20,513 nucleotides of DNA from CAYZPB01 sp964551195 (lineage in GTDB: Bacteria; Bacillota; Bacilli; Tepidibacillales; Tepidibacillaceae): positions 1 through 20,513 of the forward strand of contig CAZKBI010000019.1 of the NCBI GenBank assembly GCA_964551195.1. The letters are read 5' to 3'. The position numbers and the translations under genes were made by a program. The notes below the pieces were generated by a model. It did no database searches. It saw only the letters and a program-made list of their open reading frames with translations, and was not told where the DNA came from. Below, in pieces: positions 6,480-13,733 of the stretch (its first letter is position 1; each line of letters opens with the position of its first letter).

Positions 6480-6508
6480 ATTTTACATACGAACATGCGT
6501 TCTGTCAA
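6480..6508 (-). promoter_or_regulatory. yneA promoter
   Basis: On the minus strand a perfect TTGACA (6508-6503), a 17-base spacer and TAAAAT (6485-6480) make the strongest promoter in the window. The whole core LexA operator sits in the spacer, so bound LexA should block RNA polymerase directly. Confidence 0.85.
6490..6503. promoter_or_regulatory. LexA operator 1 (perfect GAACN4GTTC)
   Basis: CGAACATGCGTTCT carries the full Gram-positive LexA (DinR) consensus half-sites GAAC (6491-6494) and GTTC (6499-6502). It lies between the -35 and -10 of yneA and upstream of lexA. Confidence 0.9.
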
Positions 6509-6518
6509 TGAAAAGATA

Positions 6519-6530
6519 GAACATTTGTTT
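6519..6530. promoter_or_regulatory. LexA operator 2 (GAACN4GTTT, one mismatch)
   Basis: GAACATTTGTTT matches seven of the eight specific bases. It begins 28 bp after operator 1 and overlaps the likely lexA -35, which suits autoregulation of lexA. The mismatch predicts weaker binding than at operator 1. Confidence 0.65.
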
Positions 6531-6552
6531 GCATTTTGCGAAAATATATGTT
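6525..6552 (+). promoter_or_regulatory. Candidate lexA promoter
   Basis: TTGTTT (6525-6530), a 16-base spacer and TATGTT (6547-6552, 4 of 6) precede lexA by 34 bases. The -35 lies within LexA operator 2. Confidence 0.45.
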
Positions 6553-6586
6553 ATCTTTTAGATAAATAAAAGTTGCGAGGTGAACT

Positions 6587-7204
6587 ATGGATAAGTTATC
6601 GAAACGCCAGAAAGATATTATGAAGTTTATAATTGAAACTGTTCAGGATAAGGGCTATCCTCCTTCTGTAAGGGAAATTGGAGAAGCCGTTGGTTTAGCC
6701 TCTAGTTCTACTGTTCACGGCCACCTAGAACGTCTTGAAGGAAAGGGATATATTAGACGTGATCCGACTAAGCCACGAGCAATCGAGATTACCACCGATG
6801 ACTTTACCTATGGGCATGACGAAAGTGTGAGTAAGGTTCCTTTAATAGGGCGCGTTACTGCCGGTGTTCCTATTACTGCCTATGAAAATATTGAAGACTA
6901 TTTTCCACTCCCCAGCCAACTTGTTAAAAGTGACCAGGTTTTTATGCTCAGAGTAATTGGTGATAGTATGATTGAGGCCGGTATTTTAGATGGGGATTTA
7001 ATAATAGTTCGCCAACAGAGTACAGCAAATAATGGTGAGATTGTAGTTGCGATGACAGAGGATGATGAAGCAACAGTTAAAAGATTTTATAAAGAAAAAT
7101 CATATTTCCGGCTACAGCCTGAGAACTCCTCGATGGAGCCGATACTTTTAGATAATGTTTCGATTTTGGGTAAGGTGATTGGTGTTTACCGCGATCTTCA
7201 CTAA
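6587..7204 (+). CDS. lexA: LexA, SOS repressor and self-cleaving peptidase
   Basis: LexA represses DNA-damage genes and cuts itself when bound to RecA filaments. The 205-residue protein has an N-terminal winged helix-turn-helix ('YPPSVREIGEAVGLASSSTVHGHLERL', about 24-50) and a C-terminal S24 peptidase domain. The cleavage site is Ala92-Gly93 in VTAGVP. The catalytic pair is Ser127 (GDSM) and Lys165 (ATVKRF). All parts are intact. ATG 6587 has GAGG six bases upstream. It is divergent from yneA with shared operators, and a palindromic terminator follows 22 bases after the stop. Confidence 0.97.
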   Translation: MDKLSKRQKDIMKFIIETVQDKGYPPSVREIGEAVGLASSSTVHGHLERLEGKGYIRRDPTKPRAIEITTDDFTYGHDESVSKVPLIGRVTAGVPITAYENIEDYFPLPSQLVKSDQVFMLRVIGDSMIEAGILDGDLIIVRQQSTANNGEIVVAMTEDDEATVKRFYKEKSYFRLQPENSSMEPILLDNVSILGKVIGVYRDLH

Positions 7205-7226
7205 AATCGATTTACTTGATTAATAA

Positions 7227-7252
7227 AAAAAACAGGGATATCCCTGTTTTTT
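7227..7252. terminator. Bidirectional terminator between lexA and ynbB
   Basis: This is a 26-bp perfect palindrome centred on GGGAT/ATCCC, with A runs on the left and T runs on the right, so a GC hairpin followed by U's forms on either strand. It can end both lexA (rightward) and ynbB (leftward). The last two bases are part of the ynbB stop codon. Confidence 0.9.
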
Positions 7253-8498
7253 ATTCTATCTGAGTAAGTGCTGTCAAAAGTGCCCATTTAACATGCTGAT
7301 AAGTTAAGCCCCCTTGCAAGTAGCCAATGTAGGGCTCTACAATTGGTGCATCACCAGAAAGTTCAAGGGTTCCACCCTGGACAAAGACCCCTGCCGCCAT
7401 GATTACTTGATTCTGATAGCCAGGAACTGCCGACGCCTCCGGTTTAACATATGCATCAATTGGTGACCCTTGCTGGATTCCCTGAATAAAGCTAATTAAA
7501 TGGTCCGCACGATTAAATTTGATTGCTTGGATAATATCGGTACGTTTCATGTCCCAGGCGGGCGACACCTCATAACCGAGTTCAGCAAATAGCGCAGCCG
7601 CCAAGACCATTCCCTTCAACGACTCACCTACAAAATGAGGTGCTAAGAAAAATCCTTGATAAAAGTCATGTTGATTCCCGCTAGTTGCACCAACCTCCCG
7701 ACCAATTCCAGGCGCAGTCAAGCGATAGGATATTTGTTCGATATAAGCAGCCTTTCCCGCGAGATAACCCCCTAGCTTGGCTAAGCCACCACCAGGATTT
7801 TTTATCAGCGAACCAACGATTACATCAGCATCTACAGCAGTTGGTTCCAATTTTTCCGTAAACTCGCCGTAACAGTTATCGACAAAAACAATTGCATCAG
7901 GCTTAACTTGTCGGACTTGTTTAACCATCTCTGCTATCTCAGCGACAGAAAATGATTGCCGCCAGGAATAGCCCTTGGAGCGCTGGATTGCGACCACTTT
8001 TGTCTGTGGCGTAATTGCCTGAACAAGATTAGGATAATCGACCTGACCAGTTGCGCTCAGAGGTAATATTGAGTAATCAATCCCCCACTCTTGTAGTGAA
8101 CCCATACCACTACCATGGAGACCAATGACCTCTTCTAGTGTGTCATAAGGTTCACCTGTCAGGTAGAGCAGCTGGTCACCGGGCCGTAAAAGGCCGAATA
8201 AACCGATTGTAATGGCATGCGTGCCTGAAACTATGTGAGGGCGCACCAAAGCGTCTTCTGCCCCAAATACGTTCGCATAAATGCAATCTAATGTATCTCT
8301 TCCGAGATCATTGTATCCATATCCGGTAGATGAATTAAGGTGAAAATCAGAAACGTTAAATTTCTTAAAGGCTTCTAGTACCTTCGCCTGATTATATTCA
8401 ACTATCTTGTCAATTTCTTTTAATTGCGGGGCAATTTTCTCTTCAACTGCCTCGATTCTTGCAATTTCTTCAGGTTTTAGCTTAAAAAAACTATACAT
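7251..8498 (-). CDS. ynbB: YnbB-like PLP-dependent enzyme ('aluminium resistance'/methionine gamma-lyase-like family)
   Basis: The 415-residue protein belongs to the fold-type I pyridoxal-phosphate family Pfam Met_gamma_lyase, often annotated as aluminium resistance protein. The likely PLP lysine is Lys233 in 'GSLIKNPGGG', and the pyridine-contacting Asp207 lies in 'VFVDNCYGE'. The segment 'SGTHAITIGL' (about 91-100) is the cofactor-phosphate region. It probably acts on a sulfur amino acid such as cysteine or methionine, but the physiological substrate is unproven. The ATG at 8498 has GGAG eight bases upstream. Only 39 bases separate it from hflX, so they likely share a transcript, as in B. 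subtilis where ynbA (hflX) and ynbB are neighbours. The stop codon overlaps the terminator. Confidence 0.88.
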   Translation of the reverse strand: MYSFFKLKPEEIARIEAVEEKIAPQLKEIDKIVEYNQAKVLEAFKKFNVSDFHLNSSTGYGYNDLGRDTLDCIYANVFGAEDALVRPHIVSGTHAITIGLFGLLRPGDQLLYLTGEPYDTLEEVIGLHGSGMGSLQEWGIDYSILPLSATGQVDYPNLVQAITPQTKVVAIQRSKGYSWRQSFSVAEIAEMVKQVRQVKPDAIVFVDNCYGEFTEKLEPTAVDADVIVGSLIKNPGGGLAKLGGYLAGKAAYIEQISYRLTAPGIGREVGATSGNQHDFYQGFFLAPHFVGESLKGMVLAAALFAELGYEVSPAWDMKRTDIIQAIKFNRADHLISFIQGIQQGSPIDAYVKPEASAVPGYQNQVIMAAGVFVQGGTLELSGDAPIVEPYIGYLQGGLTYQHVKWALLTALTQIE

Positions 8499-8537
8499 TA
8501 TGTCAACTCCATCAATTTTATAATTTATAACCCTATA

Positions 8538-9671
8538 TTATTCTACAAAATAGCTGTTTAGCTCACTCGTCATATCTTTTTCGTCGAGTAAGACAGTCAC
8601 CTGCCATCCTAATTTTTCATCATCATAGGTGATTGCAGGTTCCAAACGACTTTTGTCTTGAAGGTAGGCTAGCAAATCACCACGATTCTGCGGAATTCTT
8701 AGCGTATATTGCCGGAGATTCGAGGTAATATTCTCAGCAATTAAATCAAGCAGTCGCTCCTTATCAGCCGGATCATAAGCGGAAATAAAAATGTGAGTCG
8801 CTACATCGTCGATAATGTAATCTTCAATCAGGTCCTTTTTATTATAAACAACAAGTCGTGGAATATGGTTTGCTTTAATCTCGCACAAAAGCTGTTCCAC
8901 CACCGCTAGCTGCTGCTCACGATTAGGGTCACTTGCATCAACAACATGTAGCAGTAGGTCGGACTCTGCTACCTCCTGAAAAGTCGATCTGAAAGCCGCA
9001 ATTAACTCGTGCGGTAAATCCTGAATAAAGCCAACAGTATCTGTAATAATTACGTCCTGCTGATTTTTTAACTGTAGTTTACGCGTAGTTGGATCAAGAG
9101 TTGCAAATAGTTTATCTTCGGCTAAGACATCCGCGGTCGTTAGCATGTTTAAAATGGTTGATTTACCAGCATTGGTATAGCCAACCAGAGCTATTTGAAA
9201 AACATTACTTCGTTTACGGCGCTGACGATATAGAGCGCGTTGTTTATCTATCTCTTTTAGCTCGCGTCGTAGATTGGTTATTTTTCTTTTGATATGTCGA
9301 CGATCTGTTTCAAGCTTAGTCTCCCCAGGTCCACGCGTCCCAATACCGCCACCTAAGCGAGAAAGTTCTACTCCTAGTCCGGTTAATCGAGGTAAAAGAT
9401 AATTTAATTGGGCTAATTCGACCTGAATTTTACCCTCTTTCGAATTAGCACGGCTAGCAAAAATATCCAGAATCAGCTGAGTCCGGTCAATTACCCGGCA
9501 ACCGACTGCTTTTTCGATGTTTCGTATCTGTGAAGGACTTAGTTCAGAGTTAAAAATCACTATATCTGTTCCTAGCTCTGCCACAAGATTGGCCAGTTCA
9601 TTAACTTTACCACGACCAATATACCAGGACCGATCAATCGCAGTGCGGTTCTGGCTTACAACCAGCTGCAC
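8538..9671 (-). CDS. hflX: HflX, ribosome-associated GTPase (N-terminus extends further upstream)
   Basis: HflX binds the 50S subunit and splits stalled ribosomes under stress. Counting from GTG 9671, the 377-residue frame contains the HflX glycine-rich segment 'RLGGGIGTRGPGETKLE' (about 105-121), the G1 loop GYTNAGKS (164-171), DTVGF (211-215) and NKKD (277-280), then a C-terminal domain. The gene is longer than this start implies. In the same frame at least 36 further residues upstream match the conserved HflX N-terminus (KVILVSVNTSG, YSVAELQSLAETVGAEV), but no ATG, GTG or TTG occurs there. The first candidate is CTG at 9782, giving 414 residues, the normal family length. GTG 9671 has a passable AGGGG five bases upstream but would cut the N-terminal domain. 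See the separate entry for 9672-9820. Confidence 0.9.
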   Translation of the reverse strand: MQLVVSQNRTAIDRSWYIGRGKVNELANLVAELGTDIVIFNSELSPSQIRNIEKAVGCRVIDRTQLILDIFASRANSKEGKIQVELAQLNYLLPRLTGLGVELSRLGGGIGTRGPGETKLETDRRHIKRKITNLRRELKEIDKQRALYRQRRKRSNVFQIALVGYTNAGKSTILNMLTTADVLAEDKLFATLDPTTRKLQLKNQQDVIITDTVGFIQDLPHELIAAFRSTFQEVAESDLLLHVVDASDPNREQQLAVVEQLLCEIKANHIPRLVVYNKKDLIEDYIIDDVATHIFISAYDPADKERLLDLIAENITSNLRQYTLRIPQNRGDLLAYLQDKSRLEPAITYDDEKLGWQVTVLLDEKDMTSELNSYFVE

Positions 9672-9820
9672 CTCAGCCCCTACAGTCTCTGCAAGACTTT
9701 GTAGTTCGGCTACTGAGTACTCATTCTGCTCATCATTGCCGCTTGTATTTACACTAACCAGTATAACCTTTTCACTTTCCAGCTCGCTTCAATCCCTTCA
9801 TCAAATAATCTATTGCTCAT
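9672..9820 (-). other. hflX upstream coding extension with no standard start, plus overlapping 23-codon frame
   Basis: In the hflX frame, codons from 9782 (CTG) to 9672 encode conserved HflX N-terminal sequence, and a TGA blocks the frame four codons further up (AGC and GAG lie between it and the CTG). A different frame starts at ATG 9820 and runs 23 codons to TAA at 9749. Its start, MSNRLFDEGIEA, would join smoothly to ELESEKVILVSVN if one base were shifted near 9784-9787. The options are a non-standard CTG start with AAGGGA ten bases upstream, a one-base frameshift or sequencing error, or programmed -1 frameshifting (the GTGAAAAGG at 9764-9772 is a loose candidate). If the extended -10 at 9821-9829 is used, transcription begins inside the ATG 9820 frame, which favours the CTG start. 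Confidence 0.6.
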
Positions 9821-9829
9821 AGTATATCA
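9821..9829 (-). promoter_or_regulatory. Candidate extended -10 promoter of hflX
   Basis: The minus strand reads TGATATACT, an extended -10 (TGN plus TATACT). There is no good -35, but the hairpin at 9840-9868 ends the upstream hfq transcript, so hflX needs a start point here. Initiation would fall at about 9812-9815. Confidence 0.45.
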
Positions 9830-9830
9830 G

Positions 9831-9868
9831 AATAAACAAAAAGCATTCTATAACTTCTAGAATGCTTT
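9831..9868 (-). terminator. Intrinsic terminator after hfq
   Basis: An 11-bp perfect stem (9840-9850 with 9858-9868) has a 7-base loop. On the minus strand it is followed by a T-rich tail (TTTGTTTATT). It lies 44 bases after the hfq stop. Confidence 0.85.
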
Positions 9869-9911
9869 ATTTATATTAAATTTTAACAAATCATCCGCAC
9901 TAAAAATTAAC

Positions 9912-10139
9912 CTAAGATTCTAGTGTTAGCGGAATGTTCTTTATGGGAACAAAGGTAGAAATAGCATGTTTGTACACCATCTGCTGTCTTCCTTCGGACT
10001 CAATAATTATTACATAATTGTCAAATCCTCTTATCTGTCCTCGTAACTGGAAACCATTTGTTAAGAAGATGGTGACCGGTATGTTTTCCTTTCTTGCAAG
10101 ATTTAAAAAAGTATTTTGAATGTTAACCCCTTGTTTCAT
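9912..10139 (-). CDS. hfq: Hfq, Sm-like RNA-binding protein
   Basis: Hfq forms a hexameric ring that binds small RNAs and A-rich or U-rich mRNA segments. The 75-residue protein is full length for Gram-positive Hfq: it has an N-terminal helix (NIQNTFLNLARKE), the Sm1 region 'PVTIFLTNGFQLRGQIRGFDNY' and the Sm2 motif 'VYKHAISTF'. It lacks the long C-terminal tail of enterobacterial Hfq. The ATG at 10139 has GGAGG nine bases upstream. It follows miaA by 42 bases, the order seen from Bacillus to E. coli, and a strong terminator follows it. Confidence 0.96.
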   Translation of the reverse strand: MKQGVNIQNTFLNLARKENIPVTIFLTNGFQLRGQIRGFDNYVIIIESEGRQQMVYKHAISTFVPIKNIPLTLES

Positions 10140-10181
10140 CTCTCTCTACCTCCAACGATATCTATTTATATATGTATTTAA

Positions 10182-11129
10182 TTATACTACATTTTCATCA
10201 AAATATTTTTCAATAAATGAACAAATTGTTGCTAAAATCGCTGAATCTCCTGCTTGATAATAATTGCTTAAATCAAACCAATTAATCTCTGGATTTGCTC
10301 GGAAGAGACTTAGTTGTCGTTTGGCAAAATTGCGAGTGGCCTGCTGAATTTTGTCAATAGTCTCCGCTAGCGTTAGTTCACCACTAAGATGTTGCAGAAC
10401 CTCCTTATAGCCGATTCCTTGCATCGAATTATAAGTATGGTCGTAGCCTGCAAGCGCAAGTCCCCGAACCTCTTCAATTAACCCTTCATCAACCATGAGT
10501 TTAACTCGCTCATTAATCCTTTCATAGAGCTTAGCACGTTCCATTGTTAAACCGATTAACAAGTAATTATAATTCGTTTGCCGTAAGCTCTTTTGTTCAG
10601 CGTGCAATTGACTCATCGACTTACCGTGTAGGAGATAAACTTCCACTGCTCGTGCAACCCTTTTGCGGTCATTGATATGTAGCCGTTTGGCTGTTTCTGG
10701 GTCGTATTGCTGGAGCTGCGAATAGAGCTCTTCCTTACTGAGTTCCGCTAATTGTTGACGGAACTCAGTATTTCTTTCGATTTCCGGTAGATTATAATTA
10801 TCAATCACAGCCTTTATGTAGAGTCCAGTACCGCCAACAATGATTGGTAAATGTCCGCGCGCATTGATTTGAGTTATTAGCTCCTGTGCAGAAGCCTGAA
10901 ACTCAGCTACAGAGTAGTAGTAATCCGGCTCGTGGATATCAATTAAATGATGGGTAATCCCCTGCATCTGCTCAGGCTTAATCTTCGCCGTACCGATATC
11001 GAGCCCGCGATATACTTGAATTGAATCACCAGAAATAATCTCGCCATTGAAGTGATGTGCGAGCTTGATTGCTAATTCACTTTTGCCAACTGCCGTCGGT
11101 CCGGCGACAACAAGTAATTTTTCCTTCAT
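10182..11129 (-). CDS. miaA: MiaA, tRNA dimethylallyltransferase
   Basis: MiaA transfers the dimethylallyl group of DMAPP to N6 of A37 in tRNAs reading codons that begin with U. The 315-residue protein has the P-loop GPTAVGKS (10-17), the catalytic Asp35 in 'SGDSIQVYRGLDIGTAK', 'HHLIDI', 'IIVGGTGLYIKAVI' and the C-terminal 'MQGIGYKEV' and 'FAKRQLSLFR' segments. It is complete. ATG 11129 has AAAGGA seven bases upstream. MiaB, which thiomethylates the product, is encoded in the same gene series, so both steps towards ms2i6A are in one region. Confidence 0.97.
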   Translation of the reverse strand: MKEKLLVVAGPTAVGKSELAIKLAHHFNGEIISGDSIQVYRGLDIGTAKIKPEQMQGITHHLIDIHEPDYYYSVAEFQASAQELITQINARGHLPIIVGGTGLYIKAVIDNYNLPEIERNTEFRQQLAELSKEELYSQLQQYDPETAKRLHINDRKRVARAVEVYLLHGKSMSQLHAEQKSLRQTNYNYLLIGLTMERAKLYERINERVKLMVDEGLIEEVRGLALAGYDHTYNSMQGIGYKEVLQHLSGELTLAETIDKIQQATRNFAKRQLSLFRANPEINWFDLSNYYQAGDSAILATICSFIEKYFDENVV

Positions 11130-11171
11130 ATTTCTGTCCTTTTAAATAGATTTGAGATTATCTTAATCAGA

Positions 11172-11972
11172 TTAATATTGTTTAATTATTGTTCCGTAGC
11201 TGAAGTTCGCTGCTCGAAGCACTTCTTTAAATCCAAGGCGCGTAAATTCAGGGCTCCTTTTCTCTGCTTTAAGAATTACCATCCGTCTAGCCACGCGAAC
11301 AGCCTCAGCAATTGTCGATGGGGCAAGCGGCTGGTAATCAGCAAATAAGCGTAAAGGTTCAAGCGCTACTGAAGAGTTATCAACAGGTGTCTGAAACATC
11401 GGATCAAAATAGACGACATCATAGCTTTTAGGCGCTAACTCCTTTAATAAACTAGCGTGGTCCGTGTGGATAACCTTGATTGGTGCTAAGTTATAAAAGA
11501 TATCAGCAGGTAGATTATTGCCACTATTTAGTGAGTTGTCCACAAGTGTGGCGATTGCAAAATCACTCTCCAAGGCTACTACTTTCCCGGTTTGGCCGAG
11601 AGCATAAGCTGCAACTAGGGTATCTGCACCGATTCCTAAGGTGCAATCAAGAAAACTATCCCCTGCTCTAAGTTGAGCAAGTTCAATTAATGGGTCGCTG
11701 CTACCTTTCTGTAAGCGGTTAATCCTTAACGTGCCCATACTTGGATGGAAATAGAAAGGTTGCTCTAGTTTACGGCGATGATATAGTTTGAGTCCGTTTT
11801 TTTCGATTATAAGAAGCCGATCGTGAAGCTGATTATTGTTTTTTGCCCGCTCAAAAAGCGTGGCGAGTGAATGTTTACGTCGTTCTAGATAGTCACCGTT
11901 AAAGAGTTGGGTAAAGTGTGCAGCCCTGTCTATCATCTCTTGGTTGGGTGAGAAGGCTGTTGAAACTAACAT
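11172..11972 (-). CDS. RsmJ/YpiP-like SAM-dependent methyltransferase
   Basis: The 266-residue protein has a class I methyltransferase domain. The SAM loop is FLDCTLGIGAD (107-117), an acidic 'VVALESD' ends strand 2, and 'VVYFDPMF' (186-193) provides a DPPY-like catalytic motif typical of amino-group methylation on bases. These features match the RsmJ (16S rRNA m2G1516 methyltransferase) superfamily and its Gram-positive relative YpiP. rRNA as substrate is an inference. An N-terminal 90-residue region with 'QPFYFHPSMGTLRINRL' is typical of the family. The ATG at 11972 lies one base after the mutL TGA, so translation is probably coupled to mutL. The usual B. subtilis cluster lacks this gene here. 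Confidence 0.8.
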   Translation of the reverse strand: MLVSTAFSPNQEMIDRAAHFTQLFNGDYLERRKHSLATLFERAKNNNQLHDRLLIIEKNGLKLYHRRKLEQPFYFHPSMGTLRINRLQKGSSDPLIELAQLRAGDSFLDCTLGIGADTLVAAYALGQTGKVVALESDFAIATLVDNSLNSGNNLPADIFYNLAPIKVIHTDHASLLKELAPKSYDVVYFDPMFQTPVDNSSVALEPLRLFADYQPLAPSTIAEAVRVARRMVILKAEKRSPEFTRLGFKEVLRAANFSYGTIIKQY

Positions 11973-11973
11973 T

Positions 11974-13716
11974 TCAAGTTACTCTCTTGAACATTTTTTC
12001 TAATTCATACTTGCTGATCAGCACAGTAATTGGTCGTCCATGCGGACAGGTATAAGGATTGGATGTAGCGCGTAGCTGATTAATTAGTGAAAGCAACTCC
12101 CCTGGAGCGAGAAATTGATTAGCTTTAAGGGATTCTTTACAAGAAGCACTAGCAACTAATTCACGATTCTGCTCAACTAGATCAACTGTTTCTCCAGCAA
12201 TTAGTGCTTCTAGAACATTTTCAATATAGAGCTGCTCTTCTCCCCGCGGAATCCAATCAGGTATCGAACGCACAAGGATTGTTTGATTGCCGAATTCTTC
12301 AAGCTCAATTCCGAGTTTCTCCAACTCTGCATTGGCGGATAGCAGCTTAGCGACCGCATCGATCGGGTAGTCAAGGGTAATAGGTATCAGCAAGTCAGTT
12401 TTATTAAACTGATTTTCTTGGATTCTGGCAAGATTTTTTTCATAATTTATCCGTTCATGAGCTGCATGTTGATCTATCAAGAATAAACCATCATCATTTT
12501 GAGCAATAATATAGGTCCCGAAAATCTGGGTGAGTGGTTCAAGATAAGGCAACTGCGACTTTTGTTGAAAGTCGGATTTCTGCTCATAAACATGCTCAGG
12601 TCGATCCGTCTTATCCCTGGCAGCCGCCTGACCTTCACTCTGTAGTAGGTCAACCTGTAATTGCTCCCCTTCTGCATCCTCCGCCACCTGATATTTAATC
12701 GTCGAACTAAGTGGTGTTGGAATCTGCCCCTCTTCAACTAAAGCCGAACGAATTCCTTCTTCTATTAAGAATAACAGCTCTTTTTCTTTACTAAATTTGG
12801 CCTCTAATTTAGCTGGATGAACGTTGATATCTACAATCACAGGGTCCATTGCAATATTTAGCACAGCAATGGGGTAACGATGGCCCATCAGTAAGTCGCC
12901 ATAACCCCGCAGAATCGCATTCTGTAGTAGAAAGTTCTTAATATACCTTCCGTTTATTAGGAGTGTCATATAATTTCGACTGGCACGGGTCACTTCAATT
13001 TTCGAGGAATAACCAGTAATTGCAAAATCAATGCTCTCAATCTCTACTTCCTGCATCTTGGCTGCAGTTGTATTACCATAAATTGCTGCTATCACATGCA
13101 GTAGGTTACCATCACCGGCAGTCTGATAGAGTTGCCGCCCATTATTAATCAGTGAAAAAGCAATTTCCGGGTGTGCCAGGCTTAAACGATTTACATAATC
13201 GATAATATGTCCTAATTCATTAGAAATTGATTTAAAATATTTTAAACGAGCAGGCATATTATAGAATAATTGTTCAACAATAATTTCCATACCTCGAGCA
13301 AAAGCGATCTCTTCCTTCGATTCGATCTTGCCACCATTAATCTGTGCAGCGACTCCTAGCCCCTCATCGTTATCTGCTGTGCGTAGGCTGATTTTGGCAA
13401 CAGCCGCTATCGAGGCTAGTGCCTCACCACGAAAACCAAGCGTAGTTAACCGTTGTAAATCACGTTCGCTCTTTAATTTGCTTGTTGCATGACGTAGAAA
13501 GGCCCGATCAACATCCTCCCAGCTGATTCCCTCGCCATTATCCTGTACGCGAATGGAACCGATTCCACCATCAATAATAGCTATTTCAATCTGCGTGCTC
13601 CCTGCGTCGATGCTGTTTTCGACCAGTTCTTTTACAATCGAAGCTGGCCGATCGATTACTTCACCGGCAGCTATTTTATTATAGATTTGTTCATCTAGTA
13701 GGATAATTCTGGTCAT
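11974..13716 (-). CDS. mutL: MutL, mismatch repair endonuclease
   Basis: MutL links mismatch-bound MutS to strand removal. The 580-residue protein has the GHKL ATPase domain: Glu30 in 'IVKELVENSIDAG', 'QDNGEGI', and 'GFRGEALASI' (94-103). A low-complexity linker rich in Gln and Glu covers about 335-390, and the C-terminal endonuclease domain follows. DQHAAHERINYE at 415-426 is the metal-dependent nuclease motif, supported by 'CKESLKANQF' and CPHGRP (557-562), so this MutL should nick DNA itself, as in bacteria without MutH. The ATG at 13716 has GGGAG eight bases upstream, and mutS ends 17 bases before. Confidence 0.97.
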   Translation of the reverse strand: MTRIILLDEQIYNKIAAGEVIDRPASIVKELVENSIDAGSTQIEIAIIDGGIGSIRVQDNGEGISWEDVDRAFLRHATSKLKSERDLQRLTTLGFRGEALASIAAVAKISLRTADNDEGLGVAAQINGGKIESKEEIAFARGMEIIVEQLFYNMPARLKYFKSISNELGHIIDYVNRLSLAHPEIAFSLINNGRQLYQTAGDGNLLHVIAAIYGNTTAAKMQEVEIESIDFAITGYSSKIEVTRASRNYMTLLINGRYIKNFLLQNAILRGYGDLLMGHRYPIAVLNIAMDPVIVDINVHPAKLEAKFSKEKELLFLIEEGIRSALVEEGQIPTPLSSTIKYQVAEDAEGEQLQVDLLQSEGQAAARDKTDRPEHVYEQKSDFQQKSQLPYLEPLTQIFGTYIIAQNDDGLFLIDQHAAHERINYEKNLARIQENQFNKTDLLIPITLDYPIDAVAKLLSANAELEKLGIELEEFGNQTILVRSIPDWIPRGEEQLYIENVLEALIAGETVDLVEQNRELVASASCKESLKANQFLAPGELLSLINQLRATSNPYTCPHGRPITVLISKYELEKMFKRVT

Positions 13717-13733
13717 AATAATTACTCCCTGAT

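Noticed and set aside
9749..9820. 23-codon frame before hflX as a separate leader peptide gene
   Set aside because: It has no ribosome site, and a likely -10 element directly abuts its ATG. It reads better as part of the hflX start problem.
9517..9822. Plus-strand 101-codon frame opposite hflX
   Set aside because: It is antisense to conserved hflX coding sequence, has no ribosome site worth noting, and a Ser-rich composition typical of a shadow frame.
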